A stretch of 64,000 nucleotides of DNA from Streptomyces sp. CNH099. Lineage in GTDB: Bacteria > Actinomycetota > Actinomycetes > Streptomycetales > Streptomycetaceae. The notes under the pieces are model-generated. The model was not told the origin of the DNA, did no database searches, and worked only from the letters and a program-made list of their open reading frames with translations. Shown one piece after another: positions 53,880 through 62,901 of the stretch (position 1 is the first letter of the stretch; each line of letters opens with the position of its first letter). Made by a program: the position numbers and the translations under genes. The stretch covers positions 558,186 through 622,185 of the forward strand of contig AZWL01000001.1 of NCBI GenBank assembly GCA_000514715.1, written 5' to 3'.

Positions 53880-54920
53880 TCAGCTCGACAGGTTGATCTG
53901 CTGCCGGATCCGGTCGAGCCCGGGGCCGGGGTGCGGCGGCGGCTTCCGCTGCCCCGGCACGCGCGGCTCGTCGCCGGCCGGGGCCGTCCACCAGCTCACG
54001 CTGCCCTCCTCGATGGTGCGCAGGAGGATCCCCTCCCGGATCGCCCAGGGGCAGACCGTGACGGTCTCGATGCTCATCAGCTTCATCGCGGTGTGCGCGA
54101 CCACGGCGCCGGCGAGCGACTGCCGGGCCCGCGCCGGCGAGATGCCCGGCAGCCGGGCGCGTTCGGCCGCGGGCAGCCGCCGCAGCTGCCTGACCGCGCG
54201 GCGGAGGTCCTCCTGCGCCATCGTGCGGGGGACGAACGGGCCGTGCCGGCCGGGTGCCGCACCGCACAGGCGGGCGAGCTGCTGCATGGTACGCGAGGTG
54301 ACGACGGTGGTGCGCGGCGCCTCCCAGCGGATGCGCGCGGCCACGTCGCGCAGCCGGTGCCGGACGTGCCGGCGCACGGCCTTGACGGCGGCCGGCGGCG
54401 GCGGGTCGTGCCTGCCGAAGAACTCGCGGGTCAGCCGGCCGGCCCCCAGCGGGAGCGCGAGGGCGAAGTCGGGCAGCCGGCTGCGGCCGCAGGCCACCTC
54501 GAAGGAGCCGCCGCCGATGTCGAGGACCGCCATGGGGCCGGCCCGCCAGCCCATCCACCGGCGGGCCGCCAGGAACGTCAGCTCCGCCTCCTTCTCGCCC
54601 GGCAGCAACTGCAGCGCCACGTCGGTGCGTTCGCGGACGGCGCGGCAGATGTCGCGGGCGTTGGGGGCGTCGCGCACCACCGCGGTGGCGAAGGCGAACG
54701 GCTCCGCGACGCCCCAGCGCCGGGCCTCCTCGCGCGCGGCGCCGACGGCCGCGGCCAGCTCCCCGACGGCCCGCTCCCCGAGCCGTCCGTCGGCGTCCGC
54801 GAACTCCGCCAGCCGCAGCTGCCGCTTGGCGGTGTGCACGGGCAGCGGCACCTGGCCGTCCGCGTCCGCGACCACCAGCCGCACCGTGTTCGAACCCGCA
54901 TCGATCACGCCGACTCTCAT
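53880..54920 (-). CDS. Ppx/GppA exopolyphosphatase-family phosphatase
   Basis: A 346-residue protein of the actin-like ATPase fold. MRVGVIDAGSNTVRLVVADA (phosphate 1 motif), LLPGEKEAELTFLAARRWMG and MAVLDIGGGSFEVACGRSR (phosphate 2), plus a later TTVVTSRTMQQLARL, are clear. The protein hydrolyses polyphosphate or pppGpp; a C-terminal HD domain is absent, as in short actinobacterial forms (Ppx1/2). The last 40 residues are Pro-rich. A start at ATG 54920 is used; GTGAGG is weakly SD-like. Confidence 0.9.
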   Translation of the reverse strand: MRVGVIDAGSNTVRLVVADADGQVPLPVHTAKRQLRLAEFADADGRLGERAVGELAAAVGAAREEARRWGVAEPFAFATAVVRDAPNARDICRAVRERTDVALQLLPGEKEAELTFLAARRWMGWRAGPMAVLDIGGGSFEVACGRSRLPDFALALPLGAGRLTREFFGRHDPPPPAAVKAVRRHVRHRLRDVAARIRWEAPRTTVVTSRTMQQLARLCGAAPGRHGPFVPRTMAQEDLRRAVRQLRRLPAAERARLPGISPARARQSLAGAVVAHTAMKLMSIETVTVCPWAIREGILLRTIEEGSVSWWTAPAGDEPRVPGQRKPPPHPGPGLDRIRQQINLSS

Positions 54921-55575
54921 CAGCCTCACGTACCCCAAACGGGGGCTGTGTAGACACTTTTCCCCATCCGACCTCAGCAGAGCCGGTTCCCCCGGTACCC
55001 CGGACGGGCGCGGCGGGCCCCGGCGCGTGGCGGGATTTCCGCGGTGGCGGGCTCCCCGCACCGCGTACACGTGATTCTGGCCGGACTCCGCCAGCCGGTT
55101 CCGTGCAACGAAAGGGTTTGCTTTCGTTACCGTCACGTATTCCGTGCGTCCACCCGCGTAGACTTGACAGCCGCGGACATGCTGCAAACCCGGCAATACC
55201 TTGTTTTCGGACTCCTGGCCATCTTCGTGAAGCCCCTCTTCACACCGGCTTTACATAGCCCTAGCATGAGAACGCTCCCACCTCACGTCACACTGAGGTC
55301 GGGGACGCATTCGGTACGGCACCCCCACCCACTGCGTTCCGCACGAATGCTTCCCAGTCCCCGAAGCTGCACCCCCCTTTCACCCTCGCGTCCGTTCGGG
55401 CGCCCGGGAGCACTTCGCCATGCCCCTGCCCGACCTCGGGAGCGGCTGCACCGTCTCGGCCCGCCTGCGGCGCATGTGCATTCACGAGCCGAAACCCGGC
55501 TCTCCCGTGCCCAATTCAGTACGACCGGCGCCGGATTCGTCCCGGCCCGGTCCGGAGACAAAGGATAGGAGAACC
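54921..55575. other. 655-bp region upstream of the DUF4360 genes
   Basis: No gene is supported. It includes promoter-like sequence at 55239-55267 and a leader of about 300 nt before the DUF4360 start. An A/T-richer patch runs from about 55075 to 55275. Confidence 0.6.
55239..55267 (+). promoter_or_regulatory. Promoter of the first DUF4360 gene
   Basis: -35 TTCACA at 55239-55244 and -10 TAGCAT at 55262-55267 are 17 bp apart. Transcription would start near 55274, giving a 5' leader of about 300 nt. Confidence 0.55.
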
Positions 55576-56229
55576 ATGTCCGGTAAGTTGATAGCCGGTG
55601 GCGCCCTGGCGGCCGCCTTAGTCGCCGCCACCACCCTCTCGGCGCAGACCGCGACGGCGAGCGAGGAGCCGGCCGACGGACCCGCCGAGCAGATCAAGGT
55701 CGACATCCAGACCATCAACGGCTCGGGCTGCTCCGCCGGCACCGCGGCGGTGGCGGCCAACGCCGACAACACGGCCTTCACCGTGACGTACAGCGACTAC
55801 CTGGCGGCGGCGGGCGCCGGCGCCAGCCCGCTCGACTTCCGCAAGAACTGCCAGCTCAGCCTGGTCCTGGACGTCCCCTCCGGGTTCACGTACGCCATCC
55901 AGAGCGTGGACTACCGCGGCTACGCGTACCTGGCGCGCGGCGCGTCCGGCCTGGAGCAGGCGTCGTACTACCACATGGGCTCGCCGGAGACGACCACGAG
56001 CAGCCAGGGCTTCGAGGGCCCGTACGACGACAACTGGCAGGTCACCGACTCCAAGGAGTGGGCCGAGCTGGTGTGGGCGCCCTGCGGCGAGCAGCGGAAC
56101 TTCAACATCAACACCGAACTCCGCGTATACCGCGGTTCCTCCGACGGGCGGGCGACGAGCCTGATGACGATGGACTCCACCGACAGCGCGGTGAGCACGG
56201 AGTACCACCTGGCGTGGAAGGAGTGCTGA
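55576..56229 (+). CDS. Secreted DUF4360 protein (copy 1), with a TTA codon
   Basis: A 217-residue exported protein; AGGAGA lies before the ATG. A signal peptide runs to about residue 29 (SAQTATASE). The mature part is a DUF4360 domain: INGSGCSAGTAAVAANADNT, FTVTYSDYLAAAGAGASPLD, FRKNCQLSLVLDVPSGFTYA, VDYRGYAYLARGASG, LVWAPCGEQRNFNINTELRV and a final WKEC. Four cysteines are conserved and likely paired. No catalytic motif is known for the family, which occurs in fungi and bacteria. Codon 15 is TTA (55618-55620), implying bldA dependence. Confidence 0.9.
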   Translation: MSGKLIAGGALAAALVAATTLSAQTATASEEPADGPAEQIKVDIQTINGSGCSAGTAAVAANADNTAFTVTYSDYLAAAGAGASPLDFRKNCQLSLVLDVPSGFTYAIQSVDYRGYAYLARGASGLEQASYYHMGSPETTTSSQGFEGPYDDNWQVTDSKEWAELVWAPCGEQRNFNINTELRVYRGSSDGRATSLMTMDSTDSAVSTEYHLAWKEC

Positions 56230-56231
56230 AT

Positions 56232-56263
56232 TACCGCGAAGGGTAAGCACCCTACCCGCGGTA
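56232..56263. terminator. Hairpin between the two DUF4360 genes
   Basis: ACCGCG and AGGGT pair with ACCCT and CGCGGT across an AAGC loop with small bulges, starting three bases after the stop. Confidence 0.5.
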
Positions 56264-56451
56264 CGCCCATGGAGACGGCGCGGCCATTCCCCGCCGTCCC
56301 GCATTTCGCGCCGGTACACCGCCGGTGTGTGTCTTGACGGAATCCGGCCTAGCGGACCCGTTTGCCGCCCGCTGGCCAGATTCCGCCCGCATGGCCCGTT
56401 CTTGGGCATTGCCGTGCCCGGGAAACGGCCCATCCGACCGATTGGAGAACC

Positions 56452-57129
56452 ATGACTCTTGTCGCAGGCAGTGCCCTCGCAGCATTACTGGCCGCGACCG
56501 TCACCAGCCCCATCGCGTCGCCGTCCCACGATATCGCGAGGCCGCCGTCCTTCGAAGACGTACCGACCGACCAGATGGCGATCGAGGTCCTCACCGTCAA
56601 CGGCACCGGCTGTGAGCCGGGCACCGCCGCGGTCGCGGTCTCCGCGGACAACCAGGCGTTCACCGTGACGTACAGCGAGTACACGGCAGTGGTCGGAGTC
56701 GGCGCCACGCCGATGGACTTCCGCAAGAACTGCCAGCTCAACCTGGCCGTCAAGGTGCCCGGGGGCTTCACCTACGCGATCGCCAGCGTCGACTACCGGG
56801 GGTACGGCTACCTGGAGGACGGCGCGACCGGTCTGGAGAAGGCGTCGTACTACTTCCAGGGCTCGCCCGACACGGACACGTTCACGCACAACTTCGCCGG
56901 GCCGATGGACGACAACTGGACCACGACGGACGAGACCGACCTGGAGTCGCTCGTCTGGGCGCCGTGCGGGGAGATCCGCAACTTCAACATCAACACGGAG
57001 CTGCGCGTCAACGCCGGCACGTCGGACCCCGCGACGACGACCAGCCTGCTGACCATGGACTCGACCGACGGGGAGATCGAGACCACGTACCACGTCGCCT
57101 GGCGCGAGTGCGAGCCGGGCGAGAGCTGA
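56452..57129 (+). CDS. Secreted DUF4360 protein (copy 2), with a TTA codon
   Basis: A 225-residue paralogue of copy 1, with GGAGAACC before the ATG as in copy 1. Signal peptide: MTLVAGSALAALLAATVTSP, cleavage near IASPSH. The domain repeats the family marks VNGTGCEPGTAAVAVSADNQ, FTVTYSEYTAVVGVGATPMD, FRKNCQLNLAVKVPGGFTYA, LVWAPCGEIRNFNINTELRV and TYHVAWREC. Codon 12 is TTA (56485-56487). The signal peptide is short at its N-terminus (no basic residues), so the true start could be further upstream, but no SD supports one. Both copies have probably arisen by tandem duplication. Confidence 0.9.
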   Translation: MTLVAGSALAALLAATVTSPIASPSHDIARPPSFEDVPTDQMAIEVLTVNGTGCEPGTAAVAVSADNQAFTVTYSEYTAVVGVGATPMDFRKNCQLNLAVKVPGGFTYAIASVDYRGYGYLEDGATGLEKASYYFQGSPDTDTFTHNFAGPMDDNWTTTDETDLESLVWAPCGEIRNFNINTELRVNAGTSDPATTTSLLTMDSTDGEIETTYHVAWRECEPGES

Positions 57130-57171
57130 TCCCCGGATAGCGGGGATGCCGCCCCGCGCCGGGGGGAGCAG

Positions 57172-57192
57172 CCCGGGCGTGGTACGCCCGGG
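57172..57192. terminator. Hairpin after the second DUF4360 gene
   Basis: CCCGGGCGT pairs with ACGCCCGGG around a GGT loop, between the convergent DUF4360 and endonuclease-like genes. Confidence 0.65.
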
Positions 57193-57233
57193 TTCCCGGC
57201 GCGGGCGCGGATCCGCGCGCACGGCCGTGCTGC

Positions 57234-57887
57234 TCACGCGTGCGCGTGCTCCCTGACGTCGTCTGCCACGCGCCTGTCGAGCGCGCAGCGCACCAGGGCC
57301 GCCGTGAACGGCGGCAGTTCCGGCCCGCCCACGAGCCGGGCGAGCCGCGCCGGGTCCTCCGGCAGGTCCACGCGGCCGGCGCCCTGCACGGCCTTGGCGT
57401 CGATGTACGGGGCGGCCTCCGGCCAGATCCCCTGGACCTCGCGCAGGAAGATCGTGGCGCCCGTGGGCCCGAGGCCGGGCACCTGCCGCAGCAGCGTGCC
57501 GAGCCGGCGGACGTCGCCGCCGGCCTCCCGGCGCAGCTTGCGCAGGTCGCCGCCGTAGGCGTCCAGCAGCAGCCGGGCGCCGTCGCCGAGCTGGGTGGCG
57601 GTGCGCTCGTCGTAGCGCCGGTAGCCGCCCTCGCCGAGGGCGTCGACGCGCTGCTGCCAGGTGGCGTCGGCCATCCGGCGGGGGCCGCCCATCCCGGCGG
57701 CGAACAGCGCGCGGGCCGCGGCGACCGCCGTGCTCGCCCGGATCCGGGCGCTGAGCAGGCAGGAGAGCACGAGGAGCCGATAGAGGGGCTGCGGCGTGTC
57801 CCGGAGGCGGATGCCGGCCTCCTCGGCGTAGGTGCGTCCGTACGCGTCGAGCAGGGTGTCGACCGTGTGCTTCCGGTTCTTCGTCAC
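57234..57887 (-). CDS. Endonuclease III / HhH-GPD-like protein
   Basis: A 217-residue protein from GTG 57887, with GGAGGACGG upstream. VTKNRKHTVDTLLDAYG, a helical YRLLVLSCLLSARIRAS, and the helix-hairpin-helix LLRQVPGLGPTGATIFLREV follow the endonuclease III superfamily. The family's catalytic Lys (in an LKG..-type hairpin) and Fe-S cysteines are absent, and no Cys cluster is present, so base excision by the usual lyase chemistry is unlikely; DNA binding or a modified glycosylase is possible. Sits 44 bp from the transketolase gene on the same strand. Confidence 0.78.
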   Translation of the reverse strand: MTKNRKHTVDTLLDAYGRTYAEEAGIRLRDTPQPLYRLLVLSCLLSARIRASTAVAAARALFAAGMGGPRRMADATWQQRVDALGEGGYRRYDERTATQLGDGARLLLDAYGGDLRKLRREAGGDVRRLGTLLRQVPGLGPTGATIFLREVQGIWPEAAPYIDAKAVQGAGRVDLPEDPARLARLVGGPELPPFTAALVRCALDRRVADDVREHAHA

Positions 57888-57931
57888 GGTTCCGTCCTCC
57901 GGGGCTCGGTCCGTCCGGTGTCCTGGCCGGG

Positions 57932-59803
57932 TCAGGCGGCCCGGGTGCCCTGCGCGGCGACGAGGTCGCGGGCCGCCTCCGCGATCGCCGTCGCGTCGAT
58001 GCCCGCCGCCGCGAGCTGCTGCGCGTCCGTCGCCGAGCCGGGCATGGTGCGTACCGCCAGCCGGGCGAGCAGCGGGACCGGGCGGCCGTCGGCGAACGCC
58101 TCCGCCACCGCGTCGCCCAGACCGCCCTCCGGGCGGTGGTCCTCGACGGTGAGCACGCAGCCCGTCAGCTCCGCGGCGACGCGCACGGCGACGGCGTCGA
58201 CGGGCTTGACCGAGTACAGGTCCAGCACGCGCGCCCCGATGCCCTCGGCGGCCAGCAGGTCGGCGGCGGCCCGCGCCTCGTGCACGGTGACCCCGGCCGC
58301 CGCGATCGTCACGCGGTCCCCGGGCGACGAGCGCACGAGCTTGCTGCCGCCGATCGGGAAGTCCTCGCCGGGCTCGTAGAGGACGGGCCGGGCGCCGCGC
58401 ATCGTGCGCAGGTAGCGCACGCCCGCCATGCCGTCGTCCGCCATGGCGGCGACGAGCCGGGCGGTCTGGTTGGCGTCGCAGGGGTGCAGCACGGTGCTGC
58501 CGGGCACGGCGCGGAACATCGCCAGGTCCTCCAGCCCCATCTGCGACGGGCCGTCCTCGCCGATGGCGACGCCGGCGTGCGAGCCGACCAGGTTGAGGTT
58601 CGCCCGGCCGACGGCGGCCATGCGCACGAAGTCGTGGGCGCGGGTGAGGAACGCGGCGAAGGTCGCGGCGTACGGCACCCAGCCGCACGCCTGCATGCCC
58701 ATCGCCGCCGCGACGAGCTGCTGTTCGGCGATGTAGCACTCGAAGTACCGGTCGGGGTGCTCCTTGGCGAAGAGTTCGGTCCGCGTGGAGTCGCCGACCT
58801 CGCCGTCCAGGGCGACGACGTCCGGCCGCGCCGTGCCGAGCGCCGTCAGCGCCCGCCCGTACGCGTCGCGCGTGGCTACCTGGTCGCCGACGTCGTATGC
58901 GGGGAGCAGCGGATGCGGCGCGGCCGCGCGCGGCGGCCCGTCGGCGGGCGGCGGGGCCGCCGGCCGGATGCGCACGTCGGCGCCGCCGCCCAGCTCGGCG
59001 ATCGCCTCCCGGGGGTCCGGCAGCGGCTTGCCGTGCATGCCCTCGCGGTTCGCGACGGCCGTGACCCCGCTGCCCTTGACGGTGCGGGCGAGCACGGCCG
59101 TCGGCCGGTCGGTCGTCGCCTCGGCCTCGGTGTACGCGTCGTCGACGGCGGCGACGTCGTGCCCGTCGACCTCGACGGTGTGCCAGCCGAACGCCCGCGC
59201 CCGGCGCGCGTACGCGTCCAGATCCCAGCCGTGCCGGGTGGGTCCGCGCTGGCCGAGCCGGTTCACGTCCACGATCACGGTGAGGTTGCCCAGGTGCTCG
59301 TGCCCGGCGTGCTCGAACGCCTCCCAGACCGCCCCCTCGGCCATCTCGCTGTCGCCGCACAGCACCCACACCCGGTACGGCAGGTGCGCGAGCCGCTTGC
59401 CTGCCAGCGCCATGCCGACGCCGACGGCCGGCCCCTGCCCGAGCGACCCCGTGGCCACGTCCACCCACGGCAGCACCGGCGTCGGGTGGCCTTCGAGCCT
59501 GCTGCCCAGCTTCCGGAACGTCAGCAGCTCCTCGTCCCCGATGGCGCCGGCGGCCTTCAGCGCCGCGTACAGCAGCGGCGAGGCGTGTCCCTTGGACAGC
59601 ACCAGGCGGTCCGCCCCGGGGTGGTCGGGCCGCTCGACGTCGTAGCGCAGGTGCCCGGCGAGCAGCACGGCCATCAGGTCGGCCGCGGACATCGACGAGG
59701 TCGGGTGGCCGGACCCGGCGGCGGCGGTGGCCCGCACGGCGTCGACGCGCAACTGGCGGCCGAGCGCGGCGGGGAGTTCCAGGTCCACGTCGGCGGCGGT
59801 CAT
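57932..59803 (-). CDS. Transketolase, short (mammalian-like) type
   Basis: A 623-residue thiamine-diphosphate enzyme. GSGHPTSSMSAADLMAVLLA, DRLVLSKGHASPLLYAALKA, GQGPAVGVGMALAGK and CGDSEMAEGAVWEAFEHAGH (metal/TPP motif), then FECYIAEQQLVAAAMGMQ (catalytic Glu) and EDGPSQMGLEDLAMFRAVPG, are clear. It is about 50 residues shorter than the TktA/TktB type and lacks the usual primary-pathway neighbours tal and zwf, so it is likely a secondary copy. It transfers two-carbon units between sugar phosphates. Confidence 0.93.
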   Translation of the reverse strand: MTAADVDLELPAALGRQLRVDAVRATAAAGSGHPTSSMSAADLMAVLLAGHLRYDVERPDHPGADRLVLSKGHASPLLYAALKAAGAIGDEELLTFRKLGSRLEGHPTPVLPWVDVATGSLGQGPAVGVGMALAGKRLAHLPYRVWVLCGDSEMAEGAVWEAFEHAGHEHLGNLTVIVDVNRLGQRGPTRHGWDLDAYARRARAFGWHTVEVDGHDVAAVDDAYTEAEATTDRPTAVLARTVKGSGVTAVANREGMHGKPLPDPREAIAELGGGADVRIRPAAPPPADGPPRAAAPHPLLPAYDVGDQVATRDAYGRALTALGTARPDVVALDGEVGDSTRTELFAKEHPDRYFECYIAEQQLVAAAMGMQACGWVPYAATFAAFLTRAHDFVRMAAVGRANLNLVGSHAGVAIGEDGPSQMGLEDLAMFRAVPGSTVLHPCDANQTARLVAAMADDGMAGVRYLRTMRGARPVLYEPGEDFPIGGSKLVRSSPGDRVTIAAAGVTVHEARAAADLLAAEGIGARVLDLYSVKPVDAVAVRVAAELTGCVLTVEDHRPEGGLGDAVAEAFADGRPVPLLARLAVRTMPGSATDAQQLAAAGIDATAIAEAARDLVAAQGTRAA

Positions 59804-59984
59804 GTCGTTCTCCTGTCTGTGCCGGGTGAACGGTACGGGCGTTCGGGTGCGCGGCGTCTCCGCGCAGGTCGTAGGGGGCGGGTACCACGTCCCCGCGGGT
59901 GCTAACGGCCGATCTCGGCCGGGCGGCGCGCGGCGGCGCGGCGTAGCCGGGCGGGTACGCGGCGTGGGTGCCGCGCCGCCGCGC

Positions 59985-61196
59985 TCAGCGGGTGAGCCAG
60001 GCCCGGAGCCGGGGCAGCCGGGGCAGGTGCTCGCGCAGGTCGCGCCCGCTGCGGTCCAGCTCCTCCAGCAGCCGCGCGGAGCGGTGCTCGGTGTCCAGCT
60101 CGTCGAGGATCCGGTTGACGTCGGCGAGCAGCGCCCCGTACAGGAACCAGTTCTCCTCGTCGCGCTCCACCGTGTCCAGCAGCAGGGCCTCCACCCGGTC
60201 GCGCACGGAGCGGGCCGCCGCCAGGTCCGCCTCCAGCCGCCCGGCGGCCGTCTCGGCGTTCGCGGACACCTCGGTCGACACCAGCTGCGCGAAGCTCACC
60301 AGCGCGTCCCCGACGTAGCCGAACAGGTCCTCCAGCGCCACGCCGACGTCGCGGGGGAACAGCGGCTCGGCGCGCCGGCGCGCCTTGGCCAGGTCCGCCA
60401 GGCCGCGGGTGAGCACGCGCACCACCACCGCGCAGATCTCCAGCGTGTCCAGCCCGGTGCGCAGCACGACCCGGTGCATCAGCGCCTCCCGCACCCGGGG
60501 GTTGAGCCGCAGGCTGTCCTCGGCCCGGCGCAGCGAGACGTCGACCTCGCCGACGGAGTCGTCCAGCTCGCGCGCCGCGTACAGCCGGTCGGCGGCCGCG
60601 GCGGGGGGCGTGACCACGGTCAACTGCTCGGCACTGCGGAGCAGCAGCCGGCGCATGCGGCGGGCCAGGTCCTCGATCGCGTCGCCGGCGGTCTCCACCC
60701 ACACCGGGGGCACCAGCACCAGGTTGAACGTCAGCCCCACGACGGCGCCGATGAGCGTCTCCAGGATCCGCGCCCACGCCGTGCCCCCCCCCACGTGGGT
60801 GACGCCGAGGACGAGCATGGCGCTGATCGCGACCTCGGGGACGAACTCGTTCACCCGTACGATGCGGCCCGCGATCAGCGAGGCGAGGATGATCAGCCCG
60901 AGGCTCCACCAGCTCAGCCCGAGCATGAGGCTGAACCCGCTGGCGATGAGCACCCCGACGACGACGGCGGTGACGCGCCGGATGCCCTTGGTGAGCGTGG
61001 CGTAGAAGGTCACCTGGACGACGAGGAGCGCGGTGAGCGGCGCGGTCAGCGGCCTGGCCGCGGGGCTGAGCTGGACGGCGACGGCGTACGCGATGGTCGC
61101 GGCCAGGGTGGCGCGCACCGTCTGCCCCACGGCAGGCGTGCGGGCACGCCCGGCGAGGCCGGCCGGGAACGGACGCCGCCGGAAGGCGTCGGCCAC
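59985..61196 (-). CDS. FUSC-family membrane protein
   Basis: A 403-residue protein starting at GTG 61196. The first 175 residues have about six hydrophobic segments with the FUSC pattern (TVRATLAATIAYAVAVQLSP, PLTAPLTALLVVQVTFYATL, TKGIRRVTAVVVGVLIASGF). The second half is a long cytoplasmic helical domain rich in Arg/Glu/Leu. FUSC proteins export aromatic carboxylic acids. It lies downstream of the CE15 esterase gene on the same strand; efflux of lignin-derived aromatics is a speculative link. Confidence 0.87.
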   Translation of the reverse strand: MADAFRRRPFPAGLAGRARTPAVGQTVRATLAATIAYAVAVQLSPAARPLTAPLTALLVVQVTFYATLTKGIRRVTAVVVGVLIASGFSLMLGLSWWSLGLIILASLIAGRIVRVNEFVPEVAISAMLVLGVTHVGGGTAWARILETLIGAVVGLTFNLVLVPPVWVETAGDAIEDLARRMRRLLLRSAEQLTVVTPPAAAADRLYAARELDDSVGEVDVSLRRAEDSLRLNPRVREALMHRVVLRTGLDTLEICAVVVRVLTRGLADLAKARRRAEPLFPRDVGVALEDLFGYVGDALVSFAQLVSTEVSANAETAAGRLEADLAAARSVRDRVEALLLDTVERDEENWFLYGALLADVNRILDELDTEHRSARLLEELDRSGRDLREHLPRLPRLRAWLTR

Positions 61197-61372
61197 GTCG
61201 ATCCTCAGCGCTCCTCCTCGTCACGTCGCGGCTCCGGGGCGCCGCGGCGGTCCGCCGTGCGCCGCCGCCCCACCACAACGTCTCACAGAGACCGCCGCCG
61301 CTCCCGCGCAGAGCCACCCCCTCGGCCCGGTGTACGCCGAGGGGGTGGCGGGAGGGCGGCCGTCGCCGCCGG

Positions 61373-62653
61373 TCAGCGGCCGTCGGTGAGGACCGGCGTG
61401 TTCCAGTCGCGCCACTGCGCGAGGTTGCCCGCCTTGTTCGGGGAGGTCCGGAAGACGCCGGGGGCGCTGCCCGTACCGTGGAGGAAGGCGTCGATGCTCT
61501 GCTGCAGCGGCCCGCGCCACTCGGACCGCGAGGCGCAGTGCGTGCCGTCCTGCACGTCGGACCAGTAGCTGATGTTCCGGCCCGCGCCGAGCGCCTGGTA
61601 GACCTCCGCTCCGCCGAGCGCCGCCACGTTGCCGGACCGGGCGCCGAGCCAGTCGATGTGCGGGTTCTCCATGATGAACAGCCCGCGCGGCGCGACCATG
61701 CCGACCATCTCGTGGGTGTCCACCGGCAACTGGGCCGGGTTGCCGGTGTACGAGCCGAACGCGTCGCCCAGCCAGGGCTGTTCGGAGTACGCGCTGCTCA
61801 GCGGCTGGGCGCCGCTCTCCTGCGCGACGCTGCGCAGGGCGGGCGCGCCGGCGGTGCCCGACTCGATCGGCATGGTCAGCGCGATCCGCTGGTCGAACGC
61901 GCCGGCCACGAACGCGCCCTTGCCGAAGCGGGAGCAGCCGGTGACGCCGGTCGCCTCCGCCCGGAGCACCCCGCCGTCCGACTGCTCGATCACGTCGATG
62001 ATCCGGCTGACGCCCCAGGCCCAGGCCATGAGCAGCCCGGTGCTGCTGGAGGAGCCGTAGACACTGTAGAAGGCGCCCTGCTTGTTGTTGCGCGGCGTGC
62101 CCTCGCGGCCCACGGCGTACGGGTCGAAGTTGACGACGGCGGCGCCCGCGGCCTTGATGGCGGCCGTGTCCGCGCCGAACCCGCCGTAGACGACGACGGC
62201 GGGGAACGGGCCGCTGCCGCTCGGCAGGTCGACGCTCGCCGAGAAGCTCGCGCTGCGGCCCTGGTCCGAGACGTTCACGGTGATGCCGGTCGGCGAGACG
62301 CTGCCGGTGACGCTCGCCGGCTTCGGCGGCTTCTGGCCGTAGACGGTGCGCTCCGCCAGCTCCCTGATCTCGGCCCGCCGGCAGCGCCAGTCGGAGGTGC
62401 TGGAGATGCGGGTGCCGTCCAGCCGGGTGAACGGGTCGGGCAGCAGGGCGTTGCTCGGCGTGGGCGGGTCGGCCACGGGGCAGTCGGCGCCGTCGTCCTC
62501 GACCGGCGGGTCGGCCTGGGCGGCGGTCCCGAAGCGGTCGGCCGCGGCCCCCGTCCGGGCGTCGAGGGTCACGGCGAGCATGGCCGCGACCGCCACGACG
62601 GCGGCCACCGCCCATGCGTGCGCCCGGTACCTGCGGAGCGGGTGGCTGTGCAT
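61373..62653 (-). CDS. Secreted CE15 glucuronoyl methylesterase
   Basis: A 426-residue exported esterase; ATG at 62653 with GGAGG five bases upstream. A signal anchor or peptide (AWAVAAVVAVAAMLAVTL) ends near residue 38. A Cys/Pro-rich lead precedes the domain with PAVVVYGGFGAD, VNFDPYAVG, ATGVTGCSRFGKGAFVAGAF (nucleophile Ser in GCSRxGKGA), PRGLFIMENPHIDWLGARSG and VQDGTHCASRSEW (catalytic His). CE15 splits esters between lignin and xylan glucuronate. It carries an operator element shared with the GH11 xylanase promoter. No CBM. Confidence 0.93.
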   Translation of the reverse strand: MHSHPLRRYRAHAWAVAAVVAVAAMLAVTLDARTGAAADRFGTAAQADPPVEDDGADCPVADPPTPSNALLPDPFTRLDGTRISSTSDWRCRRAEIRELAERTVYGQKPPKPASVTGSVSPTGITVNVSDQGRSASFSASVDLPSGSGPFPAVVVYGGFGADTAAIKAAGAAVVNFDPYAVGREGTPRNNKQGAFYSVYGSSSSTGLLMAWAWGVSRIIDVIEQSDGGVLRAEATGVTGCSRFGKGAFVAGAFDQRIALTMPIESGTAGAPALRSVAQESGAQPLSSAYSEQPWLGDAFGSYTGNPAQLPVDTHEMVGMVAPRGLFIMENPHIDWLGARSGNVAALGGAEVYQALGAGRNISYWSDVQDGTHCASRSEWRGPLQQSIDAFLHGTGSAPGVFRTSPNKAGNLAQWRDWNTPVLTDGR

Positions 62654-62684
62654 GGAAACCTCCAAGCCGGTGGGGGGCGCTCTC

Positions 62685-62713
62685 ACCGTAGGAAGGCGTC
62701 CAGGACATGACAA
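62685..62713 (-). promoter_or_regulatory. CE15 promoter
   Basis: On the minus strand, -35 TTGTCA (62708-62713) and -10 TACGGT (62685-62690) are separated by 17 bp. Transcription would begin near 62678. Confidence 0.7.
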
Positions 62714-62730
62714 TGGAGGTTTCCAGCCAC

Positions 62731-62756
62731 TTTCGGAATATCGAACGAAACTTTCG
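62731..62756 (-). promoter_or_regulatory. CE15 operator: composite element plus CGAAACTTTCG palindrome
   Basis: 62731-62751 resembles the GH11 element at 16139-16159 in 17 of 21 positions (TTTCGGAAT at one end, CGAAAC at the other). It is overlapped by CGAAACTTTCG at 62746-62756. It lies 18 bp upstream of the -35 box. Confidence 0.75.
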
Positions 62757-62901
62757 CAGGCGCAGCTCCCCCGGACGGGTGCATGCGGAACCTCTGCGTC
62801 CTTCGGGGGCGTTGACAGGCTGACCGCGACGACGCGGTCTTCCGTGCGACGACCGGAACCGACGAGTCGGGCGGCACGCCCGCAACCCGAGGTGGCATGC
62901 A

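Noticed and set aside
55264..55285. Possible CebR half-site upstream of DUF4360 (AACGCTCCCAC)
   Set aside because: Only about half of the palindrome is present, unlike the three good boxes in the window.
55044..55568. 174-codon open frame before the DUF4360 genes
   Set aside because: Composition lacks the third-position bias of neighbours, no domain is seen, and it overlaps the promoter and leader.
57234..57887. Bona fide endonuclease III
   Set aside because: The catalytic Lys hairpin and the Fe-S cysteine cluster are not visible, so only the HhH fold is claimed.
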